64,000 bases of DNA from Winogradskyella sp. Its GTDB lineage: Bacteria > Bacteroidota > Bacteroidia > Flavobacteriales > Flavobacteriaceae. Below, one piece after another: positions 18,124-28,141 of this stretch. The notes beneath the pieces were generated by a model. It worked only from the letters and a program-made list of their open reading frames with translations, was not told the DNA's origin and made no database searches. Numbering within the stretch: the stretch's first letter is position 1; the number at the start of each line of letters is the position of its first letter. The position numbers were made by a program, and so were the translations under genes. Location of the stretch: contig PBLD01000010.1 in NCBI GenBank assembly GCA_002722255.1, positions 62,001-126,000 of the forward strand. Reading direction: 5' to 3'.

Positions 18124-18888
18124 TTATAGACCTCTTGATTCTAACCAATCATTCAATATTTTATTGAACTCTTCAGGATGTTCCATCATTGCTGCGTGCC
18201 CACATTTATCTATCCAAAATAAATCAGAGTCTGGTAAAAGCTCGTGGAATTCTTCTGCAACTTCAGGTGGAGTTACGTTGTCGTTCTTACCCCAAATAAT
18301 ACAAGTTGGTGTATTCATTTTAGGTAAGTCTTTTGCCATGTTGTGCCTTATGGCGCTTTTAGCAATTGCTAACGTTTTTACAAGTTTATTTCTGTCGTTT
18401 ACAGTTTCGTAAACCTCATCCACAATTTCTTTTGTAGCAACAGCAGGATCGTAAAAAACATCTTGAGCTTTTTTCTTTATAACCTCATAGTCGCTGCGCT
18501 TTGTATAGCCACTTCCCATTGCGCTTTCATACAAACCAGAGCTTCCGGTAATTACTAGAGCTTTAACTTTTTTGGGATATAATTTTGTGTGATATAGTCC
18601 TATGTGTCCACCTAAAGAATTTCCTAAAAGAATAACATTTTCTAGGCCTTTAAACTCTATAAAATCCTTCAGATAGTTTGCGAAGCTTTTAACGTTGGTT
18701 TTTAAAAGCGACATTGTGTAGATCGGGAGTTCTGGAATGATAATTTTGTACCCATTCTTACTGAAAAAACCAGTTACAGCATCAAAATTACTTAAACCTC
18801 CCATTAAACCGTGAAGCACTATAATTGGTGTGCCTTCTCCTACTTCAATATATCTATAATCCTTTTCTTTTTTTAAAAGGTGTGCCAT
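18124..18888 (-). CDS. Alpha/beta-fold hydrolase
   Basis: A 254-residue alpha/beta hydrolase. The oxyanion-hole region VLHGLMGG is at residues 24-31, the nucleophile elbow GNSLGG puts Ser at residue 91, an Asp lies in WGKNDNVTPPE and the His in KCGHAAMMEHPEEF near residue 235, so the triad is complete. The closest well-known relatives are BphD/MenH-like esterases and C-C hydrolases, but the sequence does not settle the substrate. It leads a two-gene minus-strand unit with engB and has a textbook promoter 29 nt upstream. Enzyme class is confident, substrate unknown. Confidence 0.88.
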   Translation of the reverse strand: MAHLLKKEKDYRYIEVGEGTPIIVLHGLMGGLSNFDAVTGFFSKNGYKIIIPELPIYTMSLLKTNVKSFANYLKDFIEFKGLENVILLGNSLGGHIGLYHTKLYPKKVKALVITGSSGLYESAMGSGYTKRSDYEVIKKKAQDVFYDPAVATKEIVDEVYETVNDRNKLVKTLAIAKSAIRHNMAKDLPKMNTPTCIIWGKNDNVTPPEVAEEFHELLPDSDLFWIDKCGHAAMMEHPEEFNKILNDWLESRGL

Positions 18889-18916
18889 CTATAATATCAG
18901 TGCTTAGTGTTAAAAA

Positions 18917-18946
18917 CAAATATAACTAAATCCTTTTTAAAACAAA
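18917..18946 (-). promoter_or_regulatory. Canonical Bacteroidota promoter for the hydrolase-engB unit
   Basis: On the minus strand TTTG (18946-18943) is separated by 18 nt from TATATTTG (18924-18917), matching the -33 TTTG / -7 TAnnTTTG consensus. The -7 element is 28 nt upstream of the hydrolase start codon, leaving a short leader. Confidence 0.75.
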
Positions 18947-19095
18947 TACAATTATTGCTATTGAATGCTTTTGAAGTGATTTTTTGAAACTGAATGTTGT
19001 TAATAATTACCACTTCAAAATTGAAGCGCTAGAGGTTTATTTCATTGTGCTTTTTGGTTTTTCTTAATTCAAAAACTTAAAACTTATCAACAAAA

Positions 19096-19120
19096 GTGGG
19101 AGTATGTGGTAAAATGTGGT
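19096..19120 (+). promoter_or_regulatory. MraZ box: three GTGGK repeats at exact 10-bp spacing
   Basis: GTGGG at 19096, GTGGT at 19106 and GTGGT at 19116 repeat with an exact 10-bp period, one DNA turn. MraZ proteins are known to bind three or four TGGGN-type repeats with 5-nt spacers upstream of the dcw cluster and usually repress it. Here the box lies 12 bp upstream of a perfect -7 element, where the -33 region would be, so it probably both occupies the promoter and mediates auto-control. Confidence 0.75.
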
Positions 19121-19131
19121 AAAATTTTCAA

Positions 19132-19139
19132 TATATTTG
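19132..19139 (+). promoter_or_regulatory. -7 element of the dcw promoter
   Basis: TATATTTG is a perfect TAnnTTTG match, 33 nt upstream of the mraZ TTG start. No TTTG -33 element is present at the usual distance; that position is taken by the MraZ repeats. Confidence 0.55.
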
Positions 19140-19172
19140 ATTCTTAAACGTTAAAGTGGAAAATCAAGGGTA

Positions 19173-19643
19173 TTGAATTCATTTATTGGAACATACGAGT
19201 GTAAAGCAGATGCAAAAGGGAGGCTAATGGTTCCTGCTGCTCTAAAAAAGCAAATGTCTGCTGCTTTGCAAGATGGTTTTGTGCTTAAGCGTGCTGTGTT
19301 TCAGCCTTGCTTGGAGTTGTATCCAATGTCTGAGTGGAATGCATTGATGGCGAAAATCAATAAGCTTAACCGCTTTAAGAAAAAGAATAACGATTTCATA
19401 AGACGTTTTACGGCAGGTGTTAAAGTGGTAGAGGTTGATAGTGCTGGTCGTTTGTTAATTCCAAAAGATTTAGTTGGTTTCTCCGGAATTACAAAAGAAG
19501 TAGTACTGGCTTCTGCGGTAAACATCATTGAAATATGGGATAAGGATAAATATGAGCAAGCAATTGATGATGCTGCCTCTGATTTTGCGGATTTGGCAGA
19601 AGAAGTAATGGGACAAGATGATGATGACAATGGAATATCATAA
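19173..19643 (+). CDS. mraZ: Transcriptional regulator MraZ
   Basis: A 156-residue DNA-binding protein with two SpoVT/AbrB-like halves: GTYECKADAKGRLMVPAALK at residues 5-24 and, in the second half, VDSAGRLLIPKDLVGF near residues 88-103. The start is a TTG at 19173: an in-frame stop at 19152 precedes it and no ATG or GTG lies between, and the resulting MNSFIGTYECKADAKGR fits the family N terminus. MraZ controls the dcw operon that it heads. The three-repeat box at 19096-19120 is its expected operator. The C-terminal acidic tail (QDDDDNG) overlaps the start of rsmH. High confidence. Confidence 0.96.
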   Translation: MNSFIGTYECKADAKGRLMVPAALKKQMSAALQDGFVLKRAVFQPCLELYPMSEWNALMAKINKLNRFKKKNNDFIRRFTAGVKVVEVDSAGRLLIPKDLVGFSGITKEVVLASAVNIIEIWDKDKYEQAIDDAASDFADLAEEVMGQDDDDNGIS

Positions 19644-20526
19644 TGCAGTTTTACTCAAAGAAACCGTTGATGGCTTAGATATAAAGCCAAATGGCGTTTA
19701 TGTAGATGTCACATTTGGTGGTGGTGGACATAGTCGAGAAATCTTATCTAGGCTTGGTGATGAAGGAAAGTTGTATGCATTTGATCAGGATAAAGATGCT
19801 TTAGCTAATAAAATTGATGATGAGCGTTTTGTGCTTATCAATGAAAACTTTAGGTATATCAAACGCTTTTTGAGGTTTTATGGTGTAAAGGAGGTTGATG
19901 GTGTGTTGGCGGATTTTGGTGTGTCTTCGCATCAATTTGATGTTGCCGAACGAGGGTTTTCAACTCGATTTGAAGCAAAGCTGGATATGCGAATGAATCA
20001 GGATAATAAGTTGTCTGCCTATGAAGTCGTCAACGAATATGAGGAAGAGCAATTAAGAGGTGTTTTGTTGCAATATGGTGAGCTAAGACAAGCGCCTGCA
20101 ATGGCAAGAGTGATAGTTTCGGAACGTAAGGATGCGCCTATTGAAACGAGTGAGCAGTTAAAGTTAGTATTGAAGAGGTTTTTGAATCATAGAAAAGAGA
20201 ATAAGGTTTTAGCTCAAATATATCAAGCGATAAGAATAGAGGTGAATCAAGAGATTGAAGTTTTAAAGGAGTTGCTTTTGCAAATGCCAGAGATTTTAAA
20301 AAAAGGTGGAAGGCTAAGTTTTATTTCTTATCACTCATTAGAAGATCGATTGGTAAAGCGCTTTATAAGAAATGGAATGTTTGAAGGAGAGCCAGAGCGT
20401 GATGTGTTTGGCAATTTTGAAGTGCCATTAAAGAAAGTAGGTGGTTTAATTGTGCCGACGGAATCGGAAATAAAAATGAACAATAGAGCACGAAGTGCAA
20501 AACTTCGAATTGCTGAAAAAATATGA
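19630..20526 (+). CDS. rsmH: 16S rRNA (cytosine-1402-N4)-methyltransferase RsmH
   Basis: A 298-residue SAM-dependent methyltransferase (formerly MraW). The SAM-binding motif VDVTFGGGGHSREIL lies near residues 25-39; GVLADFGVSSHQFD and the C-terminal YHSLEDRLVKRF with NNRARSAKLRIAE are diagnostic. I choose the ATG at 19630 (MEYHNAVLLKETVDGL); three upstream in-frame ATG codons at 19618-19624 would prepend MMMT. It overlaps mraZ by 14 nt, indicating translational coupling, and overlaps ftsL by 4 nt (ATGA). It methylates C1402 of 16S rRNA. Confidence 0.96.
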   Translation: MEYHNAVLLKETVDGLDIKPNGVYVDVTFGGGGHSREILSRLGDEGKLYAFDQDKDALANKIDDERFVLINENFRYIKRFLRFYGVKEVDGVLADFGVSSHQFDVAERGFSTRFEAKLDMRMNQDNKLSAYEVVNEYEEEQLRGVLLQYGELRQAPAMARVIVSERKDAPIETSEQLKLVLKRFLNHRKENKVLAQIYQAIRIEVNQEIEVLKELLLQMPEILKKGGRLSFISYHSLEDRLVKRFIRNGMFEGEPERDVFGNFEVPLKKVGGLIVPTESEIKMNNRARSAKLRIAEKI

Positions 20527-20846
20527 AGAAAAGTATCTACAGCATATTAAGAGGTAAGTTTCTAATCAGTGATGATTCGTTTAAAAATTGGCGCATCATC
20601 ATTTTTATTTCGTTCCTAGCCATTATAATGATTGCCAGTTCTCATAGTGCCGATAAAAAAGTGCATGAGATTGCAAAGTTAAATAATGAAGTAAAAGAGT
20701 TAAGATCTGCATTTGTTGATGGTCGTTCAAAGTTAATGCGATTAAAAATGGAGTCGACCATAATAAGAAAAGTAGCGGATAAAGGAATCCAAATTTCTGA
20801 GATTCCACCAACAAAAATTAAGGTAAAATCATCAGTTGAAAATTAA
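20523..20846 (+). CDS. ftsL: Cell division protein FtsL-like
   Basis: A 107-residue bitopic membrane protein: a short basic cytoplasmic segment, one helix at about residues 25-42 (WRIIIFISFLAIIMIAS), then a heptad-like coiled coil rich in Leu, Lys and Glu (about 45-90). FtsL forms the FtsQLB complex that activates septal wall synthesis. The sequence itself is poorly conserved; the assignment rests on topology, length and position between rsmH and ftsI. It starts inside the rsmH stop (ATGA) and ends 3 nt before the ftsI start. Confidence 0.88.
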   Translation: MKKSIYSILRGKFLISDDSFKNWRIIIFISFLAIIMIASSHSADKKVHEIAKLNNEVKELRSAFVDGRSKLMRLKMESTIIRKVADKGIQISEIPPTKIKVKSSVEN

Positions 20847-20849
20847 GCT

Positions 20850-22865
20850 TTGGCAACAACAGAAACTAACATATTAAACAGATTGTACTTTGTGGCAGGC
20901 AGCATGTTTGTGTTTGCCTTAGCTGTGGTATTTAAGTTGGTTAGTATTCAGTTTATCCAAGGAGAAGAGTACCGTCAATTGGCAGAAAAACGTACAGTAA
21001 AGGATTTTGATATTGAGCCCAACAGAGGTAATGTCTATTCTGCTGATGGAAGTTTGTTGGCTACGTCTATACCTAAGTACGATATAAGACTAGATGCTGT
21101 ACAGGCAAAACAAGCTGTGTTTGATGAGTATATTGGTGCTTTGGCAGATTCGCTTTCGGCTTATAAAGGGAAGTCTGCAGCATATTATAAAGATATTATT
21201 CGTAAAGCACGAAGAAATAAAAACAGATACTTTCTTTTGGCAAGAAATATTAGCTATTCAGACTATATAAGATTAAGAAATTTTCCATTGCTTAACAAAG
21301 GTGCTATTGGAGGTGGTTTAATCGTTGAACAGACAACCAGAAGAGAGCATCCAATGGGACAAATAGCTGCAAGATCTATAGGTTATGAGCGTGTCGATAG
21401 CAATGGTGATACGGCTAGAGCAGGTATAGATGGTGCTTTTGGTGAAAAATATTTAAGAGGTGTTAAAGGAAAACGCTTAAAGCAAAAAATAGGAAATGGG
21501 CAATGGAAACCAATTGCCGATTTTGACCAGGTAGAACCGCAAGATGGTTACGATGTGTACACTACTATAGATGTTAATATTCAGGATATAGCGCATCATT
21601 CACTTTTAAAACAATTAGAAACTTACGAAGCAGAGCATGGTTGTGTGGTAGTAATGGAGGTGAAAACAGGTGAGATAAAAGCAATAGCAAATCTTGCAAG
21701 AACCTCTAAAGGAACATATTACGAAAAAAGAAACTATGCAGTATATGAGTCTCATGAGCCAGGAAGTACCTTTAAAGTAATGGCTATGATGGCTGCTTTA
21801 GAGGATAAGGTGATTGATACCTCTACAGTAATAGATACTAAAAAAGGTACTAAATATTTCTATGGTAGAACTATAGGAGATTCTCATCACGGAGGTTTTG
21901 GTAAAATTTCAGCAGCTAGAGCTTTGGAGGTTTCTTCAAATATTGGCTTAGCAACTATTGTAGATGATAATTATGCTAAGAATCCAATGAAGTTTATCAA
22001 TCATATAAAGCGTTGGAAACTTAATGATTCTTTAGATATACCTATTCAAGGGGAAGGGATTCCAAATATTCCAGAACCAGGTAAATCTAACTGGAGTAGA
22101 AATGCTTTGCCATCGATGGCTTATGGTTATAATTTGGCGATTACTCCTTTGCAAACGCTTACGTTTTATAACGCTATAGCGAATAAGGGAGAAATGATTA
22201 AGCCTAGGTTTATTCGTGCCGTAAAGTCTTTTGATAAGGATGTTGAGGTATTTGAAAAACAAGTATTGGTAGATAGGATTTGTTCTGATAAAACTTTATC
22301 GGAGATAAAGGATATTCTTAAAAATATTGTTGTTCGTGGTACTGGAAAAAACATGTACTCAGAAACATTTTCTATGGCAGGTAAAACAGGTACAGCGCGT
22401 ACAGACTATGCTAATTACGAAGAATGGAGAAAGGATAGAAAGTATGTGTCCTCTTTCGCTGGTTATTTTCCTGCAGATAACCCAAAATACTCTTGTATTG
22501 TAGTTATACATAAACCTAGTACAAAGGTAGGGTATTATGGAGCTGACGTTACGGGTCCTGTTTTTAAGCGTATAGCACAAAAAATATATACGGATACACC
22601 ATTAATTGATGAAGTAAAGATATTAGATTATAAGAGCAAGCTCGTTAATGAAGATTATGAAAGTTATTTCGATAATGTAAATAAGTATAAGGAGTTAATG
22701 CCTGGTGTTGTGGGAATGCCAGCTATGGATGCTATTGCTTTATTAGAAAATCTTCAGGTTAATGTAAAAGTGAAATTAAGAGGTAGTGGTGTTGTTAAAT
22801 CTCAATCGATAGATAAGCATCAGAAATTAAAACCTAATCAAACAATAGTCCTTGAAGCATCATGA
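20850..22865 (+). CDS. ftsI: Penicillin-binding protein 3 / FtsI transpeptidase
   Basis: A 671-residue class B PBP. One N-terminal helix (about residues 12-30), a pedestal domain beginning near VKDFDIEPNRGNVYS, then the transpeptidase domain with active-site SxxK in EPGSTFKVMAMM, SxN in VSSNIG and KTG in AGKTGTART. A C-terminal PASTA-like domain covers about residues 605-671 (MPGVVGMPAMDAIALLE). The start is a TTG at 20850: the ftsL stop codon is in frame two codons upstream and the first in-frame ATG would delete half of the membrane helix. FtsI cross-links septal peptidoglycan. It overlaps murE by 4 nt. Confidence 0.97.
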   Translation: MATTETNILNRLYFVAGSMFVFALAVVFKLVSIQFIQGEEYRQLAEKRTVKDFDIEPNRGNVYSADGSLLATSIPKYDIRLDAVQAKQAVFDEYIGALADSLSAYKGKSAAYYKDIIRKARRNKNRYFLLARNISYSDYIRLRNFPLLNKGAIGGGLIVEQTTRREHPMGQIAARSIGYERVDSNGDTARAGIDGAFGEKYLRGVKGKRLKQKIGNGQWKPIADFDQVEPQDGYDVYTTIDVNIQDIAHHSLLKQLETYEAEHGCVVVMEVKTGEIKAIANLARTSKGTYYEKRNYAVYESHEPGSTFKVMAMMAALEDKVIDTSTVIDTKKGTKYFYGRTIGDSHHGGFGKISAARALEVSSNIGLATIVDDNYAKNPMKFINHIKRWKLNDSLDIPIQGEGIPNIPEPGKSNWSRNALPSMAYGYNLAITPLQTLTFYNAIANKGEMIKPRFIRAVKSFDKDVEVFEKQVLVDRICSDKTLSEIKDILKNIVVRGTGKNMYSETFSMAGKTGTARTDYANYEEWRKDRKYVSSFAGYFPADNPKYSCIVVIHKPSTKVGYYGADVTGPVFKRIAQKIYTDTPLIDEVKILDYKSKLVNEDYESYFDNVNKYKELMPGVVGMPAMDAIALLENLQVNVKVKLRGSGVVKSQSIDKHQKLKPNQTIVLEAS

Positions 22866-24325
22866 AGATTTTAAAAGACATATTGTATAAGGTTACTATA
22901 AATGCGGTTGTAGGTAGTACAAGTGCTGTTGTAAACAAAATTGAATTCGATTCTCGTAAGATAGAAGCGAATGACCTTTTTGTTGCTATTAAAGGGACTA
23001 TCGTTGATGGACACAATTATATAGATAAAGCAATTAAAGATGGTGCAACATCTGTAATTTGTGAAGTGTTGCCAGAAATACTACAAGATGGAATTACCTA
23101 TATAGAAGTCGCTAATTCCAATCAGGCATTGGCTTTCATGGCTGCGAATTATTTTGAGCATCCTTCTGAGAATTTAAAACTTGTTGGCGTAACAGGAACC
23201 AATGGTAAAACAACGGTAACGAGTTTGTTGTATCAGTTGTTTAAAAAAGCAGGTTATAAAGTGGGATTGTTATCTACCGTAAAAATTATGGTAGATAATA
23301 CCGAATATAAGGCAACCCATACAACGCCAGATTCTTTAATCATCAATAAGTATTTAAAGCTTATGAATGATGAAGGAGTTGAGTTCTGTTTCATGGAAGC
23401 GAGTTCACATGGCATTCATCAGAGTAGGACAGAAGGTTTAAAATTTGAAGGTGGAATTTTCACGAACCTATCTCACGATCATTTAGATTACCACGAGTCT
23501 TTTGCGGAATACAGAGATGTAAAAAAGGCATTTTTCGATCACTTGCCAAAAGATGCATTTGCATTGTCTAATATGGATGATAAAAATGGATTGGTAATGC
23601 TTCAGAATACCGAAGCTAAGAAATACACCTATGCTTTAAAGAATTATTCAGATTACAGGGCACAGATTTTAGAAAACGAATTTAGTGGTTTGTTGTTAAA
23701 GGTAAATGATAGCGAGCTGTGGACAAAACTTATCGGAAGTTTTAATGCATACAACATTTTGGCGATCTATGGAACTGCTGAATTATTAGGTTTAGAAAAG
23801 GATGAAATCTTAAGATTAATAAGCGAGTTAGATAACGTGTCTGGTCGTTTTCAGTATTTCATTTCAGATGAAAAAATTACTGCTATTGTTGATTATGCGC
23901 ACACACCAGATGCTCTAAAAAATGTACTCGAAACCATAAATAGTATTCGCACAAAAAATGAAGAACTAATTACAGTTGTTGGTTGTGGAGGAGATAGAGA
24001 TAAAACCAAGCGACCAAAGATGGCGCATATTGCTTCGGCATTAAGCACTAAAGTGATTTTTACAAGCGATAATCCACGTAGTGAAGTTCCTGAAGTGATC
24101 ATTGAGGATATGGAAAAAGGAGTAGAGCCTCAAAATTTCAAAAAAACATTATCAATAACAGATAGAAAGCAGGCTATAAAAACAGCTTGTCAAATGGCGG
24201 AAGCTAAAGATATCATCCTAATTGCTGGTAAAGGACACGAGACCTATCAGGAGATAAAAGGTGAACGCTTTGATTTTGATGACTATAAAACAGTACAAGA
24301 ATTTTTAAAACAATTACAGAAGTAG
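22862..24325 (+). CDS. murE: UDP-MurNAc-L-Ala-D-Glu:diaminopimelate ligase MurE
   Basis: A 487-residue Mur ligase of normal length. The ATP-binding motif GVTGTNGKTTVTSLL is near residues 112-126, the central-domain EASSHGIHQSRTEGL and DHLDYHESFAEY are present, and the C-terminal domain holds VDYAHTPDALKN and the GCGGDRDKTKRPKM segment. The DNPRSE motif in FTSDNPRSEVPEV is the diaminopimelate-specific signature, so meso-DAP, not lysine, is the likely third residue of the stem peptide. Its stop abuts the mraY start directly. Confidence 0.97.
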   Translation: MKILKDILYKVTINAVVGSTSAVVNKIEFDSRKIEANDLFVAIKGTIVDGHNYIDKAIKDGATSVICEVLPEILQDGITYIEVANSNQALAFMAANYFEHPSENLKLVGVTGTNGKTTVTSLLYQLFKKAGYKVGLLSTVKIMVDNTEYKATHTTPDSLIINKYLKLMNDEGVEFCFMEASSHGIHQSRTEGLKFEGGIFTNLSHDHLDYHESFAEYRDVKKAFFDHLPKDAFALSNMDDKNGLVMLQNTEAKKYTYALKNYSDYRAQILENEFSGLLLKVNDSELWTKLIGSFNAYNILAIYGTAELLGLEKDEILRLISELDNVSGRFQYFISDEKITAIVDYAHTPDALKNVLETINSIRTKNEELITVVGCGGDRDKTKRPKMAHIASALSTKVIFTSDNPRSEVPEVIIEDMEKGVEPQNFKKTLSITDRKQAIKTACQMAEAKDIILIAGKGHETYQEIKGERFDFDDYKTVQEFLKQLQK

Positions 24326-25567
24326 ATGCTATATTATTTATTCGAATATTTAGAAAAACAATTCCAATTTCCTGGAGCATCACTGTTTGGGTTCTTAACC
24401 TTTAGAGCGGCAATGGCAGTTATTTTGTCATTGTTAATTTCTACTATTTATGGTAAACGTATTATAGAGTTTTTGCGTAAAAAGCAAGTGGGTGAAACTA
24501 TACGCGATTTAGGCTTAGAAGGTCAGGTAGAAAAAGCAGGTACACCAACTATGGGTGGACTTATAATTATCCTAGCGACGTTACTTCCTGTATTATTAAT
24601 AGCTAAACTTGAAAACATTTATATCATTCTACTCATAATAACGACACTATGGATGGGAACCATTGGGTTTATTGATGACTATATCAAAAAATTCAAAAAT
24701 GATAAAGAAGGTCTAAAAGGAAAGTTTAAAGTTTTAGGTCAAGTTGGTTTGGGGCTTATCGTCGGTTTGACTTTGTACTTTCATGACGATGTAACCATAA
24801 AAGAAGAATTACCGCTTCAGCAACAACAAGAATTGTTGGCTGAAAATCCTAATATACCTGAAGCGCAATTGTTTGATGTGGCTGAAAAGTCAACAAAAAC
24901 AACGATTCCTTTTGTAAAAAATAATGAGTTCGATTATTCCAATTTAATCACATGGATAAGTCCAGATTTTGAAGGTTACGCTTGGATCATCTTCGTGTTA
25001 GTGAGTATCATCATAGTAACGGCTGTATCCAATGGTGCAAATCTTACAGACGGTATAGACGGTTTGGCGGCAGGAACATCGGCCATTGTTGTATTGACTT
25101 TGGGAATTTTTGCTTGGGTGTCTGGTAATATCATTTTTTCTAAATATCTCAACATCATGTATATCCCTCAGGTGGAGGAGATAACGATATACATTGCAGC
25201 ATTTGTGGGTGCACTCGTTGGATTTCTATGGTACAATGCTTATCCAGCACAAGTATTTATGGGAGATACAGGGAGTTTAACTATTGGAGGAATCATAGCT
25301 GTAATAGCTATTGCGGTAAGAAAAGAATGGCTAATACCTGTGTTATGCGGGATTTTCTTAGCTGAGAACTTATCGGTAATGATGCAGGTGAGTTATTTCA
25401 AATACACAAAGAAAAAATATGGTGAAGGCAGGCGGATTTTTAAGATGTCTCCATTGCACCATCATTATCAAAAATCAGGATATCACGAAAGTAAAATAGT
25501 CACACGATTTTGGATTGTAGGAATCCTATTAGCCATAATATCTATAGTGACATTGAAGATTAGGTAA
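24326..25567 (+). CDS. mraY: Phospho-MurNAc-pentapeptide translocase MraY
   Basis: A 413-residue polytopic enzyme that transfers phospho-MurNAc-pentapeptide to undecaprenyl phosphate (lipid I). Signature motifs: [11 protein letters not shown], the aspartates of [36 protein letters not shown] and the [15 protein letters not shown] loop. It is about 50 residues longer than enterobacterial MraY owing to a hydrophilic loop at about 155-210, which is usual for Bacteroidota. It begins directly after the murE stop and overlaps murD by 1 nt. Confidence 0.97.
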   Translation: MLYYLFEYLEKQFQFPGASLFGFLTFRAAMAVILSLLISTIYGKRIIEFLRKKQVGETIRDLGLEGQVEKAGTPTMGGLIIILATLLPVLLIAKLENIYIILLIITTLWMGTIGFIDDYIKKFKNDKEGLKGKFKVLGQVGLGLIVGLTLYFHDDVTIKEELPLQQQQELLAENPNIPEAQLFDVAEKSTKTTIPFVKNNEFDYSNLITWISPDFEGYAWIIFVLVSIIIVTAVSNGANLTDGIDGLAAGTSAIVVLTLGIFAWVSGNIIFSKYLNIMYIPQVEEITIYIAAFVGALVGFLWYNAYPAQVFMGDTGSLTIGGIIAVIAIAVRKEWLIPVLCGIFLAENLSVMMQVSYFKYTKKKYGEGRRIFKMSPLHHHYQKSGYHESKIVTRFWIVGILLAIISIVTLKIR

Positions 25568-26898
25568 TGAGAAGGCTCGTGATTCTTGGTGGAGGAGAGA
25601 GTGGTGTAGGTACAGCACTTTTAGCAAAAGCAAAAGGATATGATGTGTTTGTGTCCGACAAAGGAAAAATTAAAGAAAAGTACAGAGACGTTCTTTTAAA
25701 TAATGAGATTGAATTTGAAGATGAACAGCATACAGAATCTAAAATTCTGAATGCAGACATCGTAATGAAAAGTCCTGGTATTCCAGATAAGGTGGCTTTG
25801 GTGAAACAGATTCGGAACGCTGGTGTTAAGGTGGTGTCCGAGATTGAATTTGCTTCAAACTATACAGATGCCACATTGGTCGCAATAACAGGTAGTAATG
25901 GTAAAACAACAACTGCGACACTAACGCATCACTTGTTGAAACAAGAGTTAGATGTTGGATTGGCAGGAAATATTGGAGATAGTTTTGCTAAGCAAATTTT
26001 GGAGAAAAATCATGAGAATTACGTATTGGAAGTGAGTAGTTTTCAGTTAGATGACATTCATGATTTTAAACCCAAAATCGCAGTCTTAACCAATATAACG
26101 CCAGACCATTTAGATCGCTACGATTATAAGTTTGAAAACTATATCGCTTCAAAATTTAGAATTGTAGAAAACCAAACTGAAGCTGATTATTTCATTTATG
26201 ATGCAGATGATGAGGTTATAACAGACTGGTTGCAAAACCATGAGATTCAATCTAAAAAGTTGCCTTTTTCACTAATAAGAGAAATCGAAGAAGGTGCATA
26301 CTATAAAGACAATAAAATAATAATAACAATAGATAACAACAATATAATTATGCCAACAGAAAACATAGCATTAGAAGGAAAACATAACGTTAAAAACGCT
26401 ATGGCTGCTTCTACGGTAGCACACTTGTTAAAAATAAGAAAACAAACTATAAGAGAGAGTTTAGAGAACTTTCAAGGGGTGGAACATCGTTTAGAGCATG
26501 TGCTAAAAATTAATAAAGTACAATATATTAACGACTCTAAGGCTACAAATGTTAATGCAACATATTTTGCATTAGAGAGCATGGATGCACCTACAGTTTG
26601 GATTGTAGGAGGTGTAGATAAGGGCAATGATTATAAAGAATTGTTTCAGTTTGTAAATGAAAAAGTGAAGGCGATTATCTGTCTTGGTGTGGATAACAAA
26701 AAACTAATCGAAGCTTTTGGTAATATGGTAGATGTAATTGTAGAAACGCAATATATGAACGAAGCTGTTAAAATAGCTTATAAGGTGGCAGAAGCAGGAG
26801 ATAATGTGTTGTTGTCACCAGCATGTGCTAGCTTCGATTTATTCGAAAATTATGAGGATCGTGGACGTCAATTTAAAGATGCTGTGAGAAACTTATAA
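25567..26898 (+). CDS. murD: UDP-MurNAc-L-alanine:D-glutamate ligase MurD
   Basis: A 443-residue Mur ligase. The N-terminal Rossmann domain opens with VILGGGESGVGTALLAKA; the ATP motif AITGSNGKTTTATL is at about residues 108-121; LEVSSFQLDDI, NITPDHLDRY and the C-terminal NDSKATNVNATYFALES and LLSPACASFDLFENYEDRG (shown in part) are conserved MurD blocks. It adds D-glutamate to UDP-MurNAc-L-Ala in the cytoplasm. It overlaps mraY by one base and is followed by a 46-nt gap before ftsW, the largest gap between mraZ and ftsA. Confidence 0.97.
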   Translation: MRRLVILGGGESGVGTALLAKAKGYDVFVSDKGKIKEKYRDVLLNNEIEFEDEQHTESKILNADIVMKSPGIPDKVALVKQIRNAGVKVVSEIEFASNYTDATLVAITGSNGKTTTATLTHHLLKQELDVGLAGNIGDSFAKQILEKNHENYVLEVSSFQLDDIHDFKPKIAVLTNITPDHLDRYDYKFENYIASKFRIVENQTEADYFIYDADDEVITDWLQNHEIQSKKLPFSLIREIEEGAYYKDNKIIITIDNNNIIMPTENIALEGKHNVKNAMAASTVAHLLKIRKQTIRESLENFQGVEHRLEHVLKINKVQYINDSKATNVNATYFALESMDAPTVWIVGGVDKGNDYKELFQFVNEKVKAIICLGVDNKKLIEAFGNMVDVIVETQYMNEAVKIAYKVAEAGDNVLLSPACASFDLFENYEDRGRQFKDAVRNL

Positions 26899-26944
26899 AA
26901 ATTTAAAACGTTGAATTAGGGAGGCAACGAAAAAAAGGTTAAGT

Positions 26945-28141
26945 GTGCAAAATATTTTTTCACAAATAAAAGGAGATAGAGCAATATGGGCAATAGCAAC
27001 ACTATTGGCGATATTCTCATTTTTACCAGTTTATAGTGCTGCCAGTAATTTGGCATATGTTGGTGGTACAGGTAATACCTTTTCTTTTTTTGTGAAACAC
27101 TTTATGCATCTTTCCTTAGGTTTTGCAATAATGTATGCGGTTCATAAAATTCCGTATAGGTATTTCAAAGGACTTTCTATGGTGTTGATTCCTGTGGTTT
27201 TAGTACTTCTTTTAATCACAATTTTACAAGGTTCAACTAACAGTCAAGGCACAAACACAAGCCGTTGGATACAAATTCCAATTGTAAATATGTCGTTTCA
27301 GACATCAACATTTGCGGCAGTTGTTTTAATGGTTTACGTGGCGCGATACCTTTCAAAGATTAGAGAGAAAAGTGTAAGTTTTAAAGAAACTATTTTACCA
27401 CTTTGGGGACCTGTTTTTTTTGTTCTAATTCTCATTCTTCCTGCTAATTTTTCTACAACAGCAATCATTTTTACTATGGTAATGATGCTGGCCTTCATAG
27501 GTGGTTATCCAATAAAGTATCTCGCAGTAATAATTGGTTCAGGTTTGTTGGCTTTAGTGATGTTTATTTTGGTAGCAAAAGCATTTCCAGATGCCATGCC
27601 AAATCGTGTAGATACATGGATGAGCAGAATTGAAAATTTTGCAAATGGTGAAGATACTGAAGAAGACTATCAAATTGAAAAAGCAAAAATTGCAATTGCA
27701 ACAGGTATAAAGCCATTAGGTCCAGGGAAGAGTGTTCAAAAAAACTTTTTACCACAATCGTCATCAGATTTCATATTCGCAATTATCATTGAAGAGTACG
27801 GTCTGTTTGGTGGTATATTTTTATTGATAATGTACTCATGGTTGTTGTTTAGAATTGTTGTGGTGTCGCAAAAAGCTGATACCACTTTCGGAATGTTGTT
27901 GGTATTAGGTGTTGGTCTGCCAATTGTGTTTCAGGCGTTAATTAACATGGCTGTTGCAGTTGAATTATTTCCGGTTACAGGGCAAACCTTACCATTAATA
28001 AGTAGTGGAGGTACATCCATTTGGATGACCTGTATGGCCATAGGAATAATATTAAGTGTGAGTGCAAAGCGTCAAGAAATAAAAGAAAATGAAGTTTTGG
28101 AAGGTGATAATCCTTTAGATATTTTAAGTGAAACAATTTAA
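26945..28141 (+). CDS. ftsW: SEDS glycosyltransferase FtsW
   Basis: A 398-residue membrane protein with about ten helices, of the shape/elongation/division/sporulation family. Conserved blocks include [17 protein letters not shown] near residues 105-120, [34 protein letters not shown] and the C-terminal [13 protein letters not shown]. FtsW polymerises glycan strands at the septum with FtsI. The start is a GTG at 26945 ([15 protein letters not shown]); no ATG lies closer to the first helix. It overlaps murG by one base. Confidence 0.95.
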   Translation: MQNIFSQIKGDRAIWAIATLLAIFSFLPVYSAASNLAYVGGTGNTFSFFVKHFMHLSLGFAIMYAVHKIPYRYFKGLSMVLIPVVLVLLLITILQGSTNSQGTNTSRWIQIPIVNMSFQTSTFAAVVLMVYVARYLSKIREKSVSFKETILPLWGPVFFVLILILPANFSTTAIIFTMVMMLAFIGGYPIKYLAVIIGSGLLALVMFILVAKAFPDAMPNRVDTWMSRIENFANGEDTEEDYQIEKAKIAIATGIKPLGPGKSVQKNFLPQSSSDFIFAIIIEEYGLFGGIFLLIMYSWLLFRIVVVSQKADTTFGMLLVLGVGLPIVFQALINMAVAVELFPVTGQTLPLISSGGTSIWMTCMAIGIILSVSAKRQEIKENEVLEGDNPLDILSETI

